A DNA stretch of 64,000 nt, taken from Pithys albifrons albifrons (taxonomy: Eukaryota; Chordata; Aves; Passeriformes; Thamnophilidae). The notes under the pieces are model-generated. The model saw nothing but the letters and a program-made list of their open reading frames with translations, searched no databases and was not told the origin of the DNA. Shown here one piece after another: positions 33,456 through 45,800 of the stretch (the first letter of the stretch is position 1; every line of letters begins with the position of its first letter). The position numbers and the translations under genes are program-made. The stretch spans positions 109,975,727 to 110,039,726 of the forward strand of contig NC_092458.1 in the NCBI RefSeq assembly GCF_047495875.1. The letters run 5' to 3'.

Positions 33456-36400
33456 TCCTCTCGTGAAAAAAAAAAAAGTGAGCTAAATAGAGCGAGTATC
33501 TTGAGAAATGGGTACTTTCGTTTTAACTTGTGCTAAAATATGCCTTTGGATACCTTAATTCATTCTTTGTACTCTGCAAAATATTTTTAGTTATAAATGG
33601 CCACTAAAATCACAATTCCTGCTACATGATGCACAGTAACAGCTCCCTCGGAGTTCTGCAATCTGCAATATCAATAACCCCTAAAGTGAGGTGTTTAATC
33701 TGATTAAGGGCAGATTAAGAAAGCACTGACATGACAGAATTAGTCTAGCCTCTTAATTATCCATGGATTATGACATTTGTCTTTCCAAAGTAGCATTACA
33801 AGTGAAAGTGAATATATTAAGCAAACAGGTAAGTACTAAGTTGTACTGCATAGCATTATCACCTCCACATAGTTCTATGATAGTAAAATAATGCTATTAG
33901 CACAATCAAATTGTTGTTAGCCAAAAGAAGGGCATATATGGTCAAACTAGGAATTTGAGTTTGGAGGAAAAAGCAGCAACTAAATCTTGACAGTAGATAA
34001 GTGACTCTAAGAGGCAATTGCAACAAGAATATGAGGCTTATCAACTTTTTATCTATTTCTGTCTGTGTCTTCAACGGCCTATTATACATTCTCCTACCCA
34101 CCCTATGTCCCCAGGGGGAAATGAAAGCAATATGAGGGAAGTTCAGCTCTTATGTTGTTATTTTTTACCATTGTTCAAATCTAGCATTGATTATCATGTA
34201 CCTCCTTTTCAGGTGCAATCCCAACCTTAAACAGAAGGTAATCTCAGGAAAGTGAACATTTAAAATGAAAGAGTCCAATCCTATAAATGAGGCTTGTTAA
34301 ACTGGAACTCAGATTATGCCCCAGCTGGCAAAAGGGTCATATTTATACAGTCCATAGTGCATAATGATGTGAAAGCCTGAAGAGAATTATTCATCTGTAA
34401 GGGGAGAATTCTTATTCTACTTACCTAAGTCAGAACATATGGATACCAACATTATGACCTTTCCTCATTTAAAGTAATGAAAAACACAAAGTTAGGCCAT
34501 TTAATACTATGAACATATCAGTATAAGTTTTGCTGCAGAGAAAAATCAGGGTCTGTAACTCTAGTTCTGCTCCTGCTTGGCCTAAGCGTGCTCTCCTTTT
34601 TTGGCTGAGTATAAATGTGCACTGGCAAGTGCTCATCTTTTGCAGACTGAAAATCAAAAAGGCAATTTTCACCCTGAAATAAAAATAAATCATATGTTCT
34701 ATTCCAGATCTGACAGCCTTCTCTACAAAGAGACATAGAAAATTGGGAGTTGTTTAAGCCACATCCCACGAATCATCTTGCATGCTCAAATGTCAAGCTG
34801 TATTTTACATGAGTCACTGACTATCTGGATTTCTTTGGTGATGTTTTTCTCCAGCTGGATTTGTATCCAAAGTCCATACATTTTTTTCATCTAATACATG
34901 GGAAACCTTTACCCTCTGATGAAAACTCTATGGAAAAAACAAGTTCCAAAAATAAACAACAGCCAAACAACTGAAAAAAACCCCACACAAACACTAAGAA
35001 GCAAATTTGAGAAAGAATTGTCTCATTTATAATTACTGACACATGGTAGCTTCATGCTTAGTTGAATACCAGATACCCCAGTGACACCATTCCTGCACGA
35101 AGTTGGAAGACATCCACTGTTCCTCAAATATGTGTGAAATACACAAGCCAAGTTTGTACTATTTTTACATTTCCCTCTTCCCTGAGTTTCTTGACTAATC
35201 TGATCCTTCTTGGCACTTTGATGTTGGCAGGACACCTATACTCTGTGTGCTTGAGGAGTTGAAAAACTTAAGCTATCGTGAAGTCAGTCCTCCCATTTCT
35301 TGACCCAGTTACACAGTGATACAGGAGTGGGAGGGCTCAGCACCAGACTGTCCCCTCATGGGACACCATCAGCTGGTGCAATTTATAACAGTGGCTGTGA
35401 CAGGGCCAAAGCTGGTGTGTAGTCAGCCAGATAATTAGGCAGCTCCCTGGGAAGCCCACACTTCTTCTTTTGCTGTTCCTGAAGGAACATGGGCACAGCA
35501 GAAAATGTAGGCTCCTGTTTTCCATGCTTTTTGAATATAGTCACTGGCAATATTTAAAATCTGCGTTTATTTCTAGATTGTTGGTAAAGCTTAAAAAAAA
35601 ATGATACAGTCACCTCAGGAGAATCCTTTTATTATGCTATCCCCTGAACCAAGCAGTTGCAGCTCATTGGAATTCAAGTAATTAAATGCTCGAGCAACCC
35701 CTGCAACTCTAGATGAGAAGGCATGGATACACAATCAAGTACAAAGTGAGCAAGAAAAATACTGCTCCAACTTCTGCTCTTTTCCATCTGATAGTCAGTT
35801 TGGTCATTCTTTACTGCCCACTTGAGATAGTCACTATTAGAGAGGGGACACCGATGAATAACCTTCATGTCTGGCAATACTGTTGGAACAGATCAGATAG
35901 ATCAACATTTTTTTGCTTCAGCAAATTAATCCACAGTCCAGGAAAATGCTGCTGAAGTTACACTGGCATAAGACGAAGCTTTTGGATTCTCCAATGAGTT
36001 GAAATCTGTGAATTATTTGCCACAGAAGGATACATCTTGGCAGCATCACTTGATCTAAACTTTGAAAAGCAAGGCTGAAAGTACACTTTCACAAGTCCTT
36101 TAAAGGTTAAGATGTGCTTCTAAGACAGAGAGAGAGAAAAGAGAGAAAGAAAACCTTACAATTTTAAAAGTGACTTTTTTTCGGTAAATTTTTAATTTTC
36201 AGATCTTTCAAAATATGACTTTTTTCCCAGTCAAAATCATAAGACATACTACCAGAAACAAATGTTGCTAGAAAATTTGTACCAAGGGTGTTGCATTTTG
36301 GACAAGAATCTTAAATATAACTTCCTCAAGTTGGGATATCAAAGGCCATAGTCAGCCACTTGTTTGCCCTGAAGTGTGATGAGCTACCAGCCTCTCAACA

Positions 36401-37230
36401 CGATTTGTTGTAGGTGTCTTGCAGTACAGTAAAACAGACAGATGCCTAATTAAAGCCTAGGGAGCTCCTCTTTAGGTGACTTTTTAGCAAGTCTTGGCCT
36501 TTATCTCTTCCTGCAGGTGAGAAATCTTGTCCTTTTCTATATTAGCTTGAAAATATTCACTCTTTCTCTTCCCACTGTTACTTCCCAGATTAATATGTAC
36601 CATCAAGTAAAGCAAATTTTCCTTGGGAAAAAAAAAGTACATGTATGCTGTAGTTAAATATTATATAGTACATATACAATATTATTATTAGGTGTCATTA
36701 GGATTATATGCACACTACAGCAGAATGTCTCAAGATAACCCTCCTTTTCTCATTGTTACAGTTAAAAGAAATTGGAAAATATGCTTTCCCATATCCCAGT
36801 GTTCCCAACAAGCACTCTGGAGACACATATAGACACAACAAATTCAGCCTCTGTGACCATCTATTCTTGGTACTGATTAACAAATGCCTGCTGATCTAAC
36901 ATTCCGTAAATACCAAGAGCACAGGTTTTTGTACTACTCATTTTTTTTCCTCTTTTCCAAATGAAATATTTTTTCATTGGAAAGTAATGTTTTAGTTAAT
37001 TTAATAACTTGTCTCCCTCCTTCCTATGAAGCTTGGCATGAATGTAGGAGGAGTCCCAGTGTGTGTTTGCAGTTGTATCAGAAATGTTTATGTCAGATAA
37101 CTTTAAATTGATCCTTATGCTGAGTCACTTAGATCTGTCAGACTAAAACATACAGAATTTTTAAGACAACAGATAAGTGCAGATCCCCTAAGTTTAACAT
37201 TTGTCAATGTCCCTGTCCTTTTTGAAGGCA
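33456..37230. other. Non-coding stretch, nothing recognised
   Basis: AT-rich. A short purine tract (AGACAGAGAGAGAGAAAAGA) lies at 36124-36143. Near 34395-34425 a TCATCTGTAAGGGGA word is reminiscent of MIR but unsupported on either side. Open frames of up to about 83 codons resemble nothing known. Confidence 0.5.
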
Positions 37231-37378
37231 CAGAATCACAGAATATTCTGAATGGGAAGGGACTCACAGGGTTCAGTAAGTCCAACTCTTCATTGAATGG
37301 CCCATAGAGGGATCGATCGCTCCCACAGCCTTGGCATTATTAGCACCAGGCTCTAACCAACTGAGCTAAGCAGACACC
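37231..37378 (-). mobile_element. tRNA-Ile-derived SINE with CR1-like tail (TguSINE1-like)
   Basis: Read on the minus strand, the head (37375 down to about 37298, 78 bases) is plainly a tRNA-Ile relative. TTAGCTCAGTTGGTTAGAGC at 37369-37350 is the D-arm and A-box of tRNA-Ile(AAU). A GCTAATAATGCC anticodon arm with the AAT anticodon follows, and then GGGCCA at the acceptor end. The tail (37297 down to 37231) runs GAGTTGGACT, GTCCCTTCCC, ATATTCTGTGATTCTGTG, which matches the 3' end of CR1 LINEs including the copy at 25.8-26.4 kb. A tRNA head joined to a LINE tail is the hallmark of a SINE moved by that LINE's enzyme. As I remember it, TguSINE1 of zebra finch has this build. The acceptor ends no longer pair and the B-box region carries extra bases, so it is neither a working tRNA gene nor probably an active SINE. 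Confidence 0.88.
37298..37375 (-). repeat. tRNA-Ile(AAU)-like head of the SINE
   Basis: The D-arm, anticodon loop with AAT, and 3' acceptor GGGCCA are recognisable. The 5' acceptor stretch GTCTGCT cannot pair with the 3' strand. The T-arm reads GGGAGCGATCGATCCC where a tRNA has GGGTTCGATCCCC, so the internal promoter B-box is interrupted. It is a tRNA-derived sequence, not a tRNA gene. Confidence 0.85.
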
Positions 37379-38776
37379 CACAGAAATGTGTGACAAGGTT
37401 CACCAAAATTTATGCTTAGCAAAAAAACATTTTCACTTGCTTTAATCTTATTTAGCAATTATTTCAACAGATGTCCCCTACTTCCTATATAACAACTAGA
37501 TATTTTTACCTAAACCCTTTCTCTCCCATTAATGACTTTTTACCCATATCTCTACTTCAGCCACTTGATTTTCCAGGATAAATAATCTCTTTTTAATCTT
37601 GTCTCATGTGGAAGCCATATCGGGCCCCCTGTTCTCCACATGCTGTTTTGAGCTCTAATGCTCCCATCCTGAGCGGGGTAGGTGAATTGTCACATGACAT
37701 TCAAACTACTGCTGGGATAGAAATACACAGGAGTGCAAACTGGGGCTTTTGGACTTTTCAGGAAACCTGGAGCTTCACAGTAACCAAGATCTCTCCTGCA
37801 TGATGGCTTGTTTAGAGTTCATCAGGGCTACAAATACACACACACAGGCAGATGGAAAGAAAGAAAGAAACATGAAATTGGGAATATCTACTACTTAGCA
37901 TGCATTGACTTCATTTCTTGATGCTGTTATCTAATTGTTCAGCACAGAAAGCAACTTCACAACCTGCTTGGTATCACTATGTTTACCTTTCCAATTCATC
38001 TGTTTTCTCCAAGTTGAAAGTATGCTTGCATATAAAGCACTGTCAGTCCCAAACAGATGACCTGGGGCCTCATTGACAATGAATTTCCAATATAAAGCCT
38101 AAACTCTTAGTGATTTGTCAGCCAACAAAGACACCTCCTAATGATAATTTCCTGTTTTTCAGGAAGCCTGTGTTTCAGGGCTATTTTACATAACTAGGTA
38201 AATGACACTGACTATATCATGTGTGTCTGTCACATAGAGGGAGAAATGGCTTCCTCTTACAAAAAACCTATTGACTTTCATTTGCTGCAGCATATTTATT
38301 CATGAGTCTGCTAATTAATTCTCTTTATTTTATAGCTCTTACCATTTTTATTCTCATGGAAATCTGATTTACTTGTTTATATAAACTAGGAATGCTCTGG
38401 AGTTCTTTTTAGAAGTTTTTGCCATACTTACCACTTTCTTTCCTTGGGTACTGAGGATGACACAAGGAATATATTGCAACCCACAGTTAGCAGTTCACCA
38501 GTTTCATATTCATGGGTGAGTGACACCTGGCCCTGGCAATTTATTCCTGTTCATTTTTTAAATTTGTTTTAAAACCTTCTTAGTGAGGTTTCATCTCAAG
38601 ACAGTTTTTCTCCCCCTCCCCTCTAATGAGAAGCTCCTTGTGCTGTGGAGCTCCTGATCTGTGACACAAGCTGCCTTGAGCTGTGACAAGTATATTATCT
38701 ACACATGAAGCAGAGGTTTCTAACTCAACAGAAGCTGGGAGCTGCTGAGGCCACCTGTTCGGCAATATCCTGGCTT
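37379..38776. other. Non-coding stretch, nothing recognised
   Basis: AT-rich with a short GAAA run at 37855-37870. The frame at 37606-37803 (65 codons) is slightly GC-richer and has two CpG sites but resembles nothing known. Confidence 0.5.
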
Positions 38777-38957
38777 TGTGGTGGGTTGACTCTGGCCAGC
38801 AGCTAAGCCCCCAACCAGCCATTCATCCATTTCCACACCTCCAGCGGGACTGGGGAAAGAGTCAAAGAACAAATGCTGAAAAAGATGGTTTTGTAAGTAA
38901 AACACCACAGAGGCTGCTATGGAGAAAAGTAACTCCATCCCAACCAGGCATAGCACA
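38777..38957 (-). mobile_element. Solo LTR with large internal deletion
   Basis: The left end TGTGGTGGGTTGACTCTGGC (38777) matches the terminal type of the LTRs at 6.85 and 22.25 kb. It is followed by a CACCTCCAGCGGGACTGGGG block near 38837, common in songbird LTRs as I recall them. From about 38910 the sequence jumps to the opposite terminus: GCTATGGAGAAAAGTAACTC, then CCATCCCAACCAGGCATAGC, then ACA at 38957. Full-length relatives are several hundred bases, so most of the middle is missing. The TG...CA ends are kept. The minus orientation is inferred from the end type. It belongs to a related but distinct LTR subfamily, whose name I cannot give. Confidence 0.7.
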
Positions 38958-41900
38958 GTATTGTAAATTCAACACAAAACATCAGACACTCTTTTCATAC
39001 CCACTGTGTGACTCGGAGGTCTGTCAATGAGTCCTTGTCCCCCACAGCAGGCACAGCATTTTGGGGGTGACTGAGCTGAAACAAAGCCTGCAAATCACAG
39101 TGGCATGGAGTAGGCAGCCCCCAGCAAGAAAACTTAGACTACTCCTTTTCTTCCTCTCTTTTGTTTTCCTCACCAACTAGGAAAGACCAGGAGGTCAAAA
39201 TAAAAAATAATTATATAGTCCTCTTGGTTCTGAGGACAAAAGGAATAAGCAACAACTCTAAGCCTACACCTTGCACAGAGACAATGTCCAGGTTTGTTCT
39301 GGCCACAGCAGTTCATCTCACTTCTATGGGAACTCAGGCAGAGCAGGAGTCAGTGTTCCTTCCAGAAGCACATCACTGCAGAGGGGATGAACATGGGATC
39401 AGCAGCGGGACACAAACTTCTACCTCTCATTGTATCCAGTATCATATTCTCACTCCACAGACCCATGGATTGATAAGGACTAGCTTTTTATGCTGACTCT
39501 TTGGTCATTCACAACTCCCACCAAAAAAAGTACCAACAAACTATAAAAGCAGAAGGCAAGCACTATTGGAGCAAATAAATTAAGAAATATAATACATTTC
39601 TTGCATAGCTATTGTTAATCTGCTCCCATTGCAGTAAGGAAAAATCCAGCTTTTAAAATTGTGATGCATGCATGTTGCCAATATAATGATCTTCTAACAT
39701 GCAAAAAAAGAGGCCAGGAAATGATTTAAAATGCCATAAACTTCCTCAGAACAGGTTTCCTGCTGATATGCCTTTCTCCCTGAAGTGCTCCCCATGCTCA
39801 CTCTGAAATATTCATTGCCCTAATGATTTCTTCAGGCACTGCTCCTGTACATAAAGATTAGTTCCTCCTATCAGGAAAGAAGCAATTCCAAGGGTATTGT
39901 TATGGAAGAAATCCACAGGATCCAAAAACATATGCAAAAAATGTTTGCTTTTCTTACTTTGTACCTTTATTTTCATATGTGGAACTGTTATTGCTATCCA
40001 TGTGTTTACAAGTAGAAAAACATATTTCTGACTTTTTTTTTGTTTTCTAGAGCTGTTATACATCTCTATTTTACTCTTTTTTCCTTATTTCATGCCCTTA
40101 TATTGTGTCCTTGCAACACTGCAGGGCAAGATGCACTGAAATTCACAGAATTATCCATTCTCTGGGCACTTCTGCAGCTCTCAAAGCAATTAAAACTGTT
40201 TCATCTGTCATTTAAACTGAACCCTTCGCCTCCCCCGCCTCCCCCAATATTTGCTTGCAAGCTTGTTGTGTTTTTAGGAAGTCATTCCTTAACTCCTGAC
40301 ATGGTAATACATGGTAGCTGATTTGTAGTATAGCTTGATAGGAAGAGAATTTTTAGTAACTCCAGCAGTGGAAATACAGGAGTCAAAGTGTCCAGTCTTG
40401 CCCCACCTGTTCTAAAAGGAGGATTGGTGCTGCAGGAAGGTGAACTGTGGCTCAAGAGCATCCTGTTCAGCTGTGTGCTTTGAAGACACTTTCTACAGTT
40501 GAAACATTTCAGCTAAAGAGAATTTCTACTCTATGTCAATCTGTTTCGACTTCTGCACACTAAATTTACTGAAATGAAAACAAATAAGTGTTTTATATTT
40601 AAAAAAATGATTAAGATCTAGTTCAAGCAATGACATACCCAGCCCTGCACTGCACTGTGTCATCTTACTGTGTGAGGAGTGTCAAAGGTCTCTATGGGAT
40701 GAGGCCCTGAGTGATACAGAAGTTGTGAAGAGTACAAAAATAATATTTGGTATATGGTGCTCCAGGATGAATATGAACTGAAAATTACTGATGAATTGCA
40801 TGACTATGCAGAAGAGAAAAAGTTAAGAGCTAAAGTAGACCCACAAACACCAGTAGCAGATGTCTTGCTCACAAGCGTTTCAGTGTTGCAGTAACAAATC
40901 CAAGAATTAGTCTGCTCCATGCATTTCACAAGCATTTCAAGTAGCTTATGATGGAAGGAATACAAGTCAGATCTCTAATGGCAGAAGCCAGCTCCCAAGC
41001 AGGCACATTTAAATAATCTTGTCTTCCATATGTTTAGTGAAATAAGGGAATGTATATTTGCCTGTTTCCACCATTTCTCCAGGGTTATGCTGTACCATTA
41101 GTAGTCTTTTGAGCATCTATTAAAAAACACATAAATCACAGAAGTTCTGTACAGGATCAGGGACCTCACTTAGCTATTCTCAATGAGTGGAAATATCAAG
41201 AGTAAGTAAAAGCTAAACAAGCACTGATTTAATCTCAAAAGATGACAGTATATGTAAAATAAACTGAAAAGTGTATCAATAAAAATAACAGGCGGGTATA
41301 AACAAAAAAAAATACCCAAGCCCTAGAAATGACTAATACTCTCCTCCACCCCAGACTGGGCAGATTAATTCCATTAAAACTTTTAATTTCCACTGCAAAA
41401 TTCAAATATTAAATATTTGATCAATCATTGTATTTGATAAAATTATATTGGTCACAGATGAATACATTAATTTGAAAATATATTTCACTCTTTTTTCTGT
41501 ATTAACATAAAGTTAATTTTAAACTCTTAATTTTAGAAGACAATAACCAAATTTATGGCCCAAGGTAAAAACCCAAAACCAATCAGGAACAAAATCTGTA
41601 ACCAATATGAAAGAAAGAAAGAAACAGATATATCTTTTGTATATCAGGAAGAGCAAAAAACATTCAATGAAAAAGTAAGCCCTTTTTAACCAGAATCAGA
41701 AACATCAGAAGTAGTGGTAAATAAATATACAGCTTCAATTGCAATCCTAATTTTTACAAAGCAAGAGGAGTTTTGCACGCTATGACACAATTCCACAAAT
41801 GTTATGGCAAGAACAGCAAGTTTAATACAGGGATGGACAAAAATCATTAACAAATGAGAGAATATGATGCTGCAGTGGAATCTGTAACCTTTAAAAAATT

Positions 41901-42429
41901 CTTTGTAACCTGACCAGAGTGGACATTTCCAAGAAAATTGGGGAATTTCCGAAGAGGGTCAAAGAATTCATCCCTGCAAACAACAGACCTTGGCTTCAAT
42001 CAAAGATCTGAATCAATGTGAGAAAGTTTGAAAGCATTTAAAAATATCAGATTTTTATATTACAAAAGGTTTCTGATAAAGAGATTTCTGGGGTACTATA
42101 CAAACAGTGTCTTGATTCAAATTTTACACACAAAGAAAAGCCAGTTCCCTCAAGATTCTATGGCATAAAACCCATAAAATTTATTACTAGTCATGAGAAG
42201 TGGTCCTTATTAAAAGATGCAGGTCTGGTATCTCTTTCTGGCCACGATCAGATGCCTAGTTTATATGGCAATGCCACCAATAGCATATAACAACATTTCT
42301 AAACAGCGTTTAACCTCTTTTGAATTTCATCTTTTTTAAAAAACTATTAACAGAGCATGATAGATGGACTAAGATCTGAATCACTGGCAGATCTCTAAAA
42401 AACAATAATTGATTAGAGAGTATAAATGC
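38958..42429. other. Non-coding stretch, nothing certain
   Basis: The first 500 bases after the LTR are richer in G and C and contain a 111-codon plus-strand frame (39161-39496) with no recognised similarity. They could be unrecognised retroviral or host sequence. A short C-rich run (CGCCTCCCCCGCCTCCCCC) is at 40229-40247. The rest is AT-rich with no identifiable repeat. Confidence 0.4.
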
Positions 42430-42830
42430 ATTATTAGCAAAGTATAGTAAGGATAAATCTATCATACCAAATTATTGAGTAATTTTATCAGCAGCCTTGG
42501 TGATGTCTAGTGATGTCTGCAGATAACATGAAAGTTACAGCTGAGTAAATAACAATACAAAACCCCTGAAATTTCTGCTGTAGAAGAGGCAGGTATTGAC
42601 TTCTTATGATGTTTACAAAACAACTATGTGTATTACAATGGTAAAACACAAGGAAATACACTTGGTAATAAAGAATGAAGTGGGATTTCAGTAGAGTTCT
42701 AAGAAGATCCCCAACATAACTGAGAAAGGTATGCCCTAAATTCAGTCTGATTTGTTTACTATGGAGAAGAATAAGGTTAAACCTTTCCAGAGTATGCAGA
42801 GTTCCTACACTTTAAAGTAACCTGAACATC
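42430..42830 (+). mobile_element. Possible very old CR1/L2-type LINE remnant
   Basis: Three blocks follow the order of a CR1-type reverse transcriptase. AGGATAAATCTATCATACCA at 42451 resembles the 'ggnaaatcatgccaaacca' step. TCTGCAGATAACATGAAAGT near 42516 resembles the coding of the FADDTKL catalytic motif, with the two aspartates now reading D and N. ACACAAGGAAATACACTTGG near 42647 resembles the 'tgcaaggtgatgcacttgg' block. The spacing is compressed, so internal deletion would be required, and each match is weak alone. It may be a decayed CR1 or related LINE, or coincidence. Confidence 0.3.
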
Positions 42831-45800
42831 TCCATTATCAGAATTTACCCACAATTCATAAACTGAAATAGCTAAAAATTTAGTAATTTCAGCATCCAAA
42901 TAAAGAGCAGTTTCCGGGTACGGAGAACTAATAACAATTTAGCCTGGAAGACAGCAGACTCACTCTTGTTTGGAGTATTTAAAATAAAATTTGATATACT
43001 TTAATGTATTTTTGAAGATGGCTGCATGGCATGTGTATAAGAAAGCTCAGACTGATGACAGCTTTATTGGATTAAATAATTCAACTAGCATGTTATATGA
43101 ACCGTGCGGTATCGTAGGACCAAATTCAGAACTTTCCTGATAAAAAGCTGTGCTTTCAGTAACAACTTCTTTATTGCATCCTTAATATTGGAAGCATTCT
43201 GTGACAAAAAGAAATCTAAAGCAACCCTGAATTTAGTGGTATAGGCACATTTCAATTACCCCAGTACATCTGGCAGCACCGAGGGCTCTTAACCATTCTC
43301 ATTTTCATGACCATGATATTACAAAATCAAACCCTCTCATAGCTGACAAGTAAAAAGAGTGACTGGTAATAAAGCATGGCACCACTCAAAATGATGAGCT
43401 GGTTCTTCCATTGCAATAAATCAACATTACTTCGTTGGCAAATGAAGTATTTGAGATTTATGCCAGGTAAGGGCCTGACTAGTAGTTAGTGGTTTGGAAT
43501 CTGAAGAAAACATTTTTCTTGGTTGCACTATGTCTCATTTGTCACAAAAACACAGTAAAACATTCAGAAAGATTGCTTAATACATTGCCAAAGTAAATGC
43601 TTCTCTGTAAATCGGAGTCAGCATGGCTATGTCTCAGGTGATACTAGTGTTGCTAAGGTAACTACTAATTTCCACCCTAGGGTAAATAGTTACATAAAGC
43701 TGACAGCTTATTCAATTTTATGTGTTAGACTCTGGGGCAGAGCATGCCTTTTATTTCCTCCTGTGATATTGACCCTGGTTCACTTGTGCACCCTCTTGGC
43801 TGCTTAAATCCTTTATCCTTTAACCTATATCACCTGCCAAAAAAGGTATCAAGGTAACAGCCAGCAAATCTGCTCCCTCTGGTCTACCACTTTCTCATAT
43901 CCTTTGCTTTTTATTTCATGTCAGGTTATGAGTCAAATTTCTTGACTAACACACTGAAGCTTAGAAACAGCATCTCTTAAATATCGTGTAGCTGTAAGTA
44001 AAGGCATAGGGATGCTATCAACCCACTTTTCCCACTTCATTTGAATCTCTGATAAGTAAATTCACTCGTCTTTTCCTTTTACACTTGTTGGAATCTTTGG
44101 TGTGCAGCTGTTAGTATCTTGTTGAAAAAAGCAAAGAGCAGTACTTGCATGTTTATTGGATCTCCTCTATCTTTTCAAATGTAAAGCGACCAGGGGCAAT
44201 AGCAGCCTAAACTATTCCTTTCCCTGTCTGATCGTGCACTTTGCTTTCTACTGTGCTTGCACCTTCATTTGTTAGTCTCTGATACAACTCTGATTAGGAT
44301 TCTCTCTTAAAAATGAAAAAAAAAAACCCTTTCCTGACTGCTTTTTTATTAGTCCAATCAATTCCTCTATTGGGTTGAAAGAAGGGCCTATAAACAGGCA
44401 TCCTAAAACGCTGAGGATGTTTGCATGGCAACAGGAAAATGAGGACACAGGGGAGAGGGCAAGGAAAATCAAATCCAAGATTTCAGTGTTACTACACTCA
44501 CACTTAGGTATCCCAAACCCATAACACATAGTTTTGAATTCTACATTTACCGTTTTCTTTCTCACTTAAGAAGATGCTGGACTGCAGCTTTCTTATTTAG
44601 GTCTTGCCTCAGCTTTTGATTACATGGTCTGAATATGCCTGGAATGCATACTTGGAATGTGCTGTTCTGATATAATGCATCTGTAGCTGAATTCAGACAT
44701 ACCCTTTGAATTTCACAGTGGCATCACTTTACACCAGAAGAGAAACTAACTTAAGAAGATGCAACTTAATAGGGCAACCACCACCTGCACAACTGTCAGG
44801 CCTATTCAAAGAAATGCTGAATAGTCACTGTCCTGTAGCTGCTACATGAAATTACTTCTGAATATGGTCAAATTATGTTATAAGAGGTTTAATCTCACTT
44901 GGAAATGCAGTGCAAAGGAAAAAAGTCCAGCCTGAGTTTACAATAAAATAACCTCATGTCACTTGCAAAAATAAAGTTTACTTTATGAAATACCAATACA
45001 TTTGCACACACCACAGCTGACAGAAAAAACCAAAAGCTTTTTTTTTGTTTATATTAGTGGAAAATAAAATAAAACTAGACAATTATCCAAGTATGGAATT
45101 AAGCTGACCTAAATTCCTGAATTTCATACCTATTTTCAACATAGTTGTATGAAAGAGGTTTGAACTAGTTATTTATATACCCACATCCATACATTCATCA
45201 CATTTATGATATTTATTTAGAGAGCAAAAGACATAGGAGATGTACTAAATATATGGCTTCAACAGCCTGTCAGATGTCTTGTTTTCCACTGAAAGGGGGA
45301 ACTAATGACTGTCTCACAGTGAAGATGTAATCCTACAAGCATTACATTGCAACAGTGGCAATGAGGGATTGAAAAACTTCTTCATGAGATTGAGAAAAAT
45401 CTTTAAGTTTTATATCAGCAAATTATTTCTTTTGCGAGAGACAGATCCCCATTCCAACCTCACACGTGACATTGTGATTGAATGCAACATCTTTATATTT
45501 GTGAGGAATTATCATGGACTCTCTCAAGGAAAACAGCCAAGCAAACTGCCTTTGGTTTGTTTATCCTTCGAGAGCAGCTGAGGTCTGGGAATCAATTAGG
45601 GATTCCAGAAAGCTCCTGGGAGGTGGGAGGGTTGTGAGTATTTGTTTGAACAACCCCACTGCTCTCTTGAGTCTTTGCTTGAATGGTTGTTTTCTGTGCC
45701 TGTTTACTCTTTGAAATCTAAACCAATAATAGAGATGATTTCATGAAGCAGACAGATGCCCTTAACAAATCAGACTGGAATCATCATTCTCTTTGATGTA

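Noticed and set aside
34395..34430. Second MIR fragment
   Set aside because: Only one short word (TCATCTGTAAGG) matches and the flanking MIR blocks are missing.
37298..37375. A functional tRNA-Ile gene on the minus strand
   Set aside because: The acceptor strands do not pair, the T-arm is interrupted, and the sequence runs straight into a CR1-like tail, so it is the head of a SINE.
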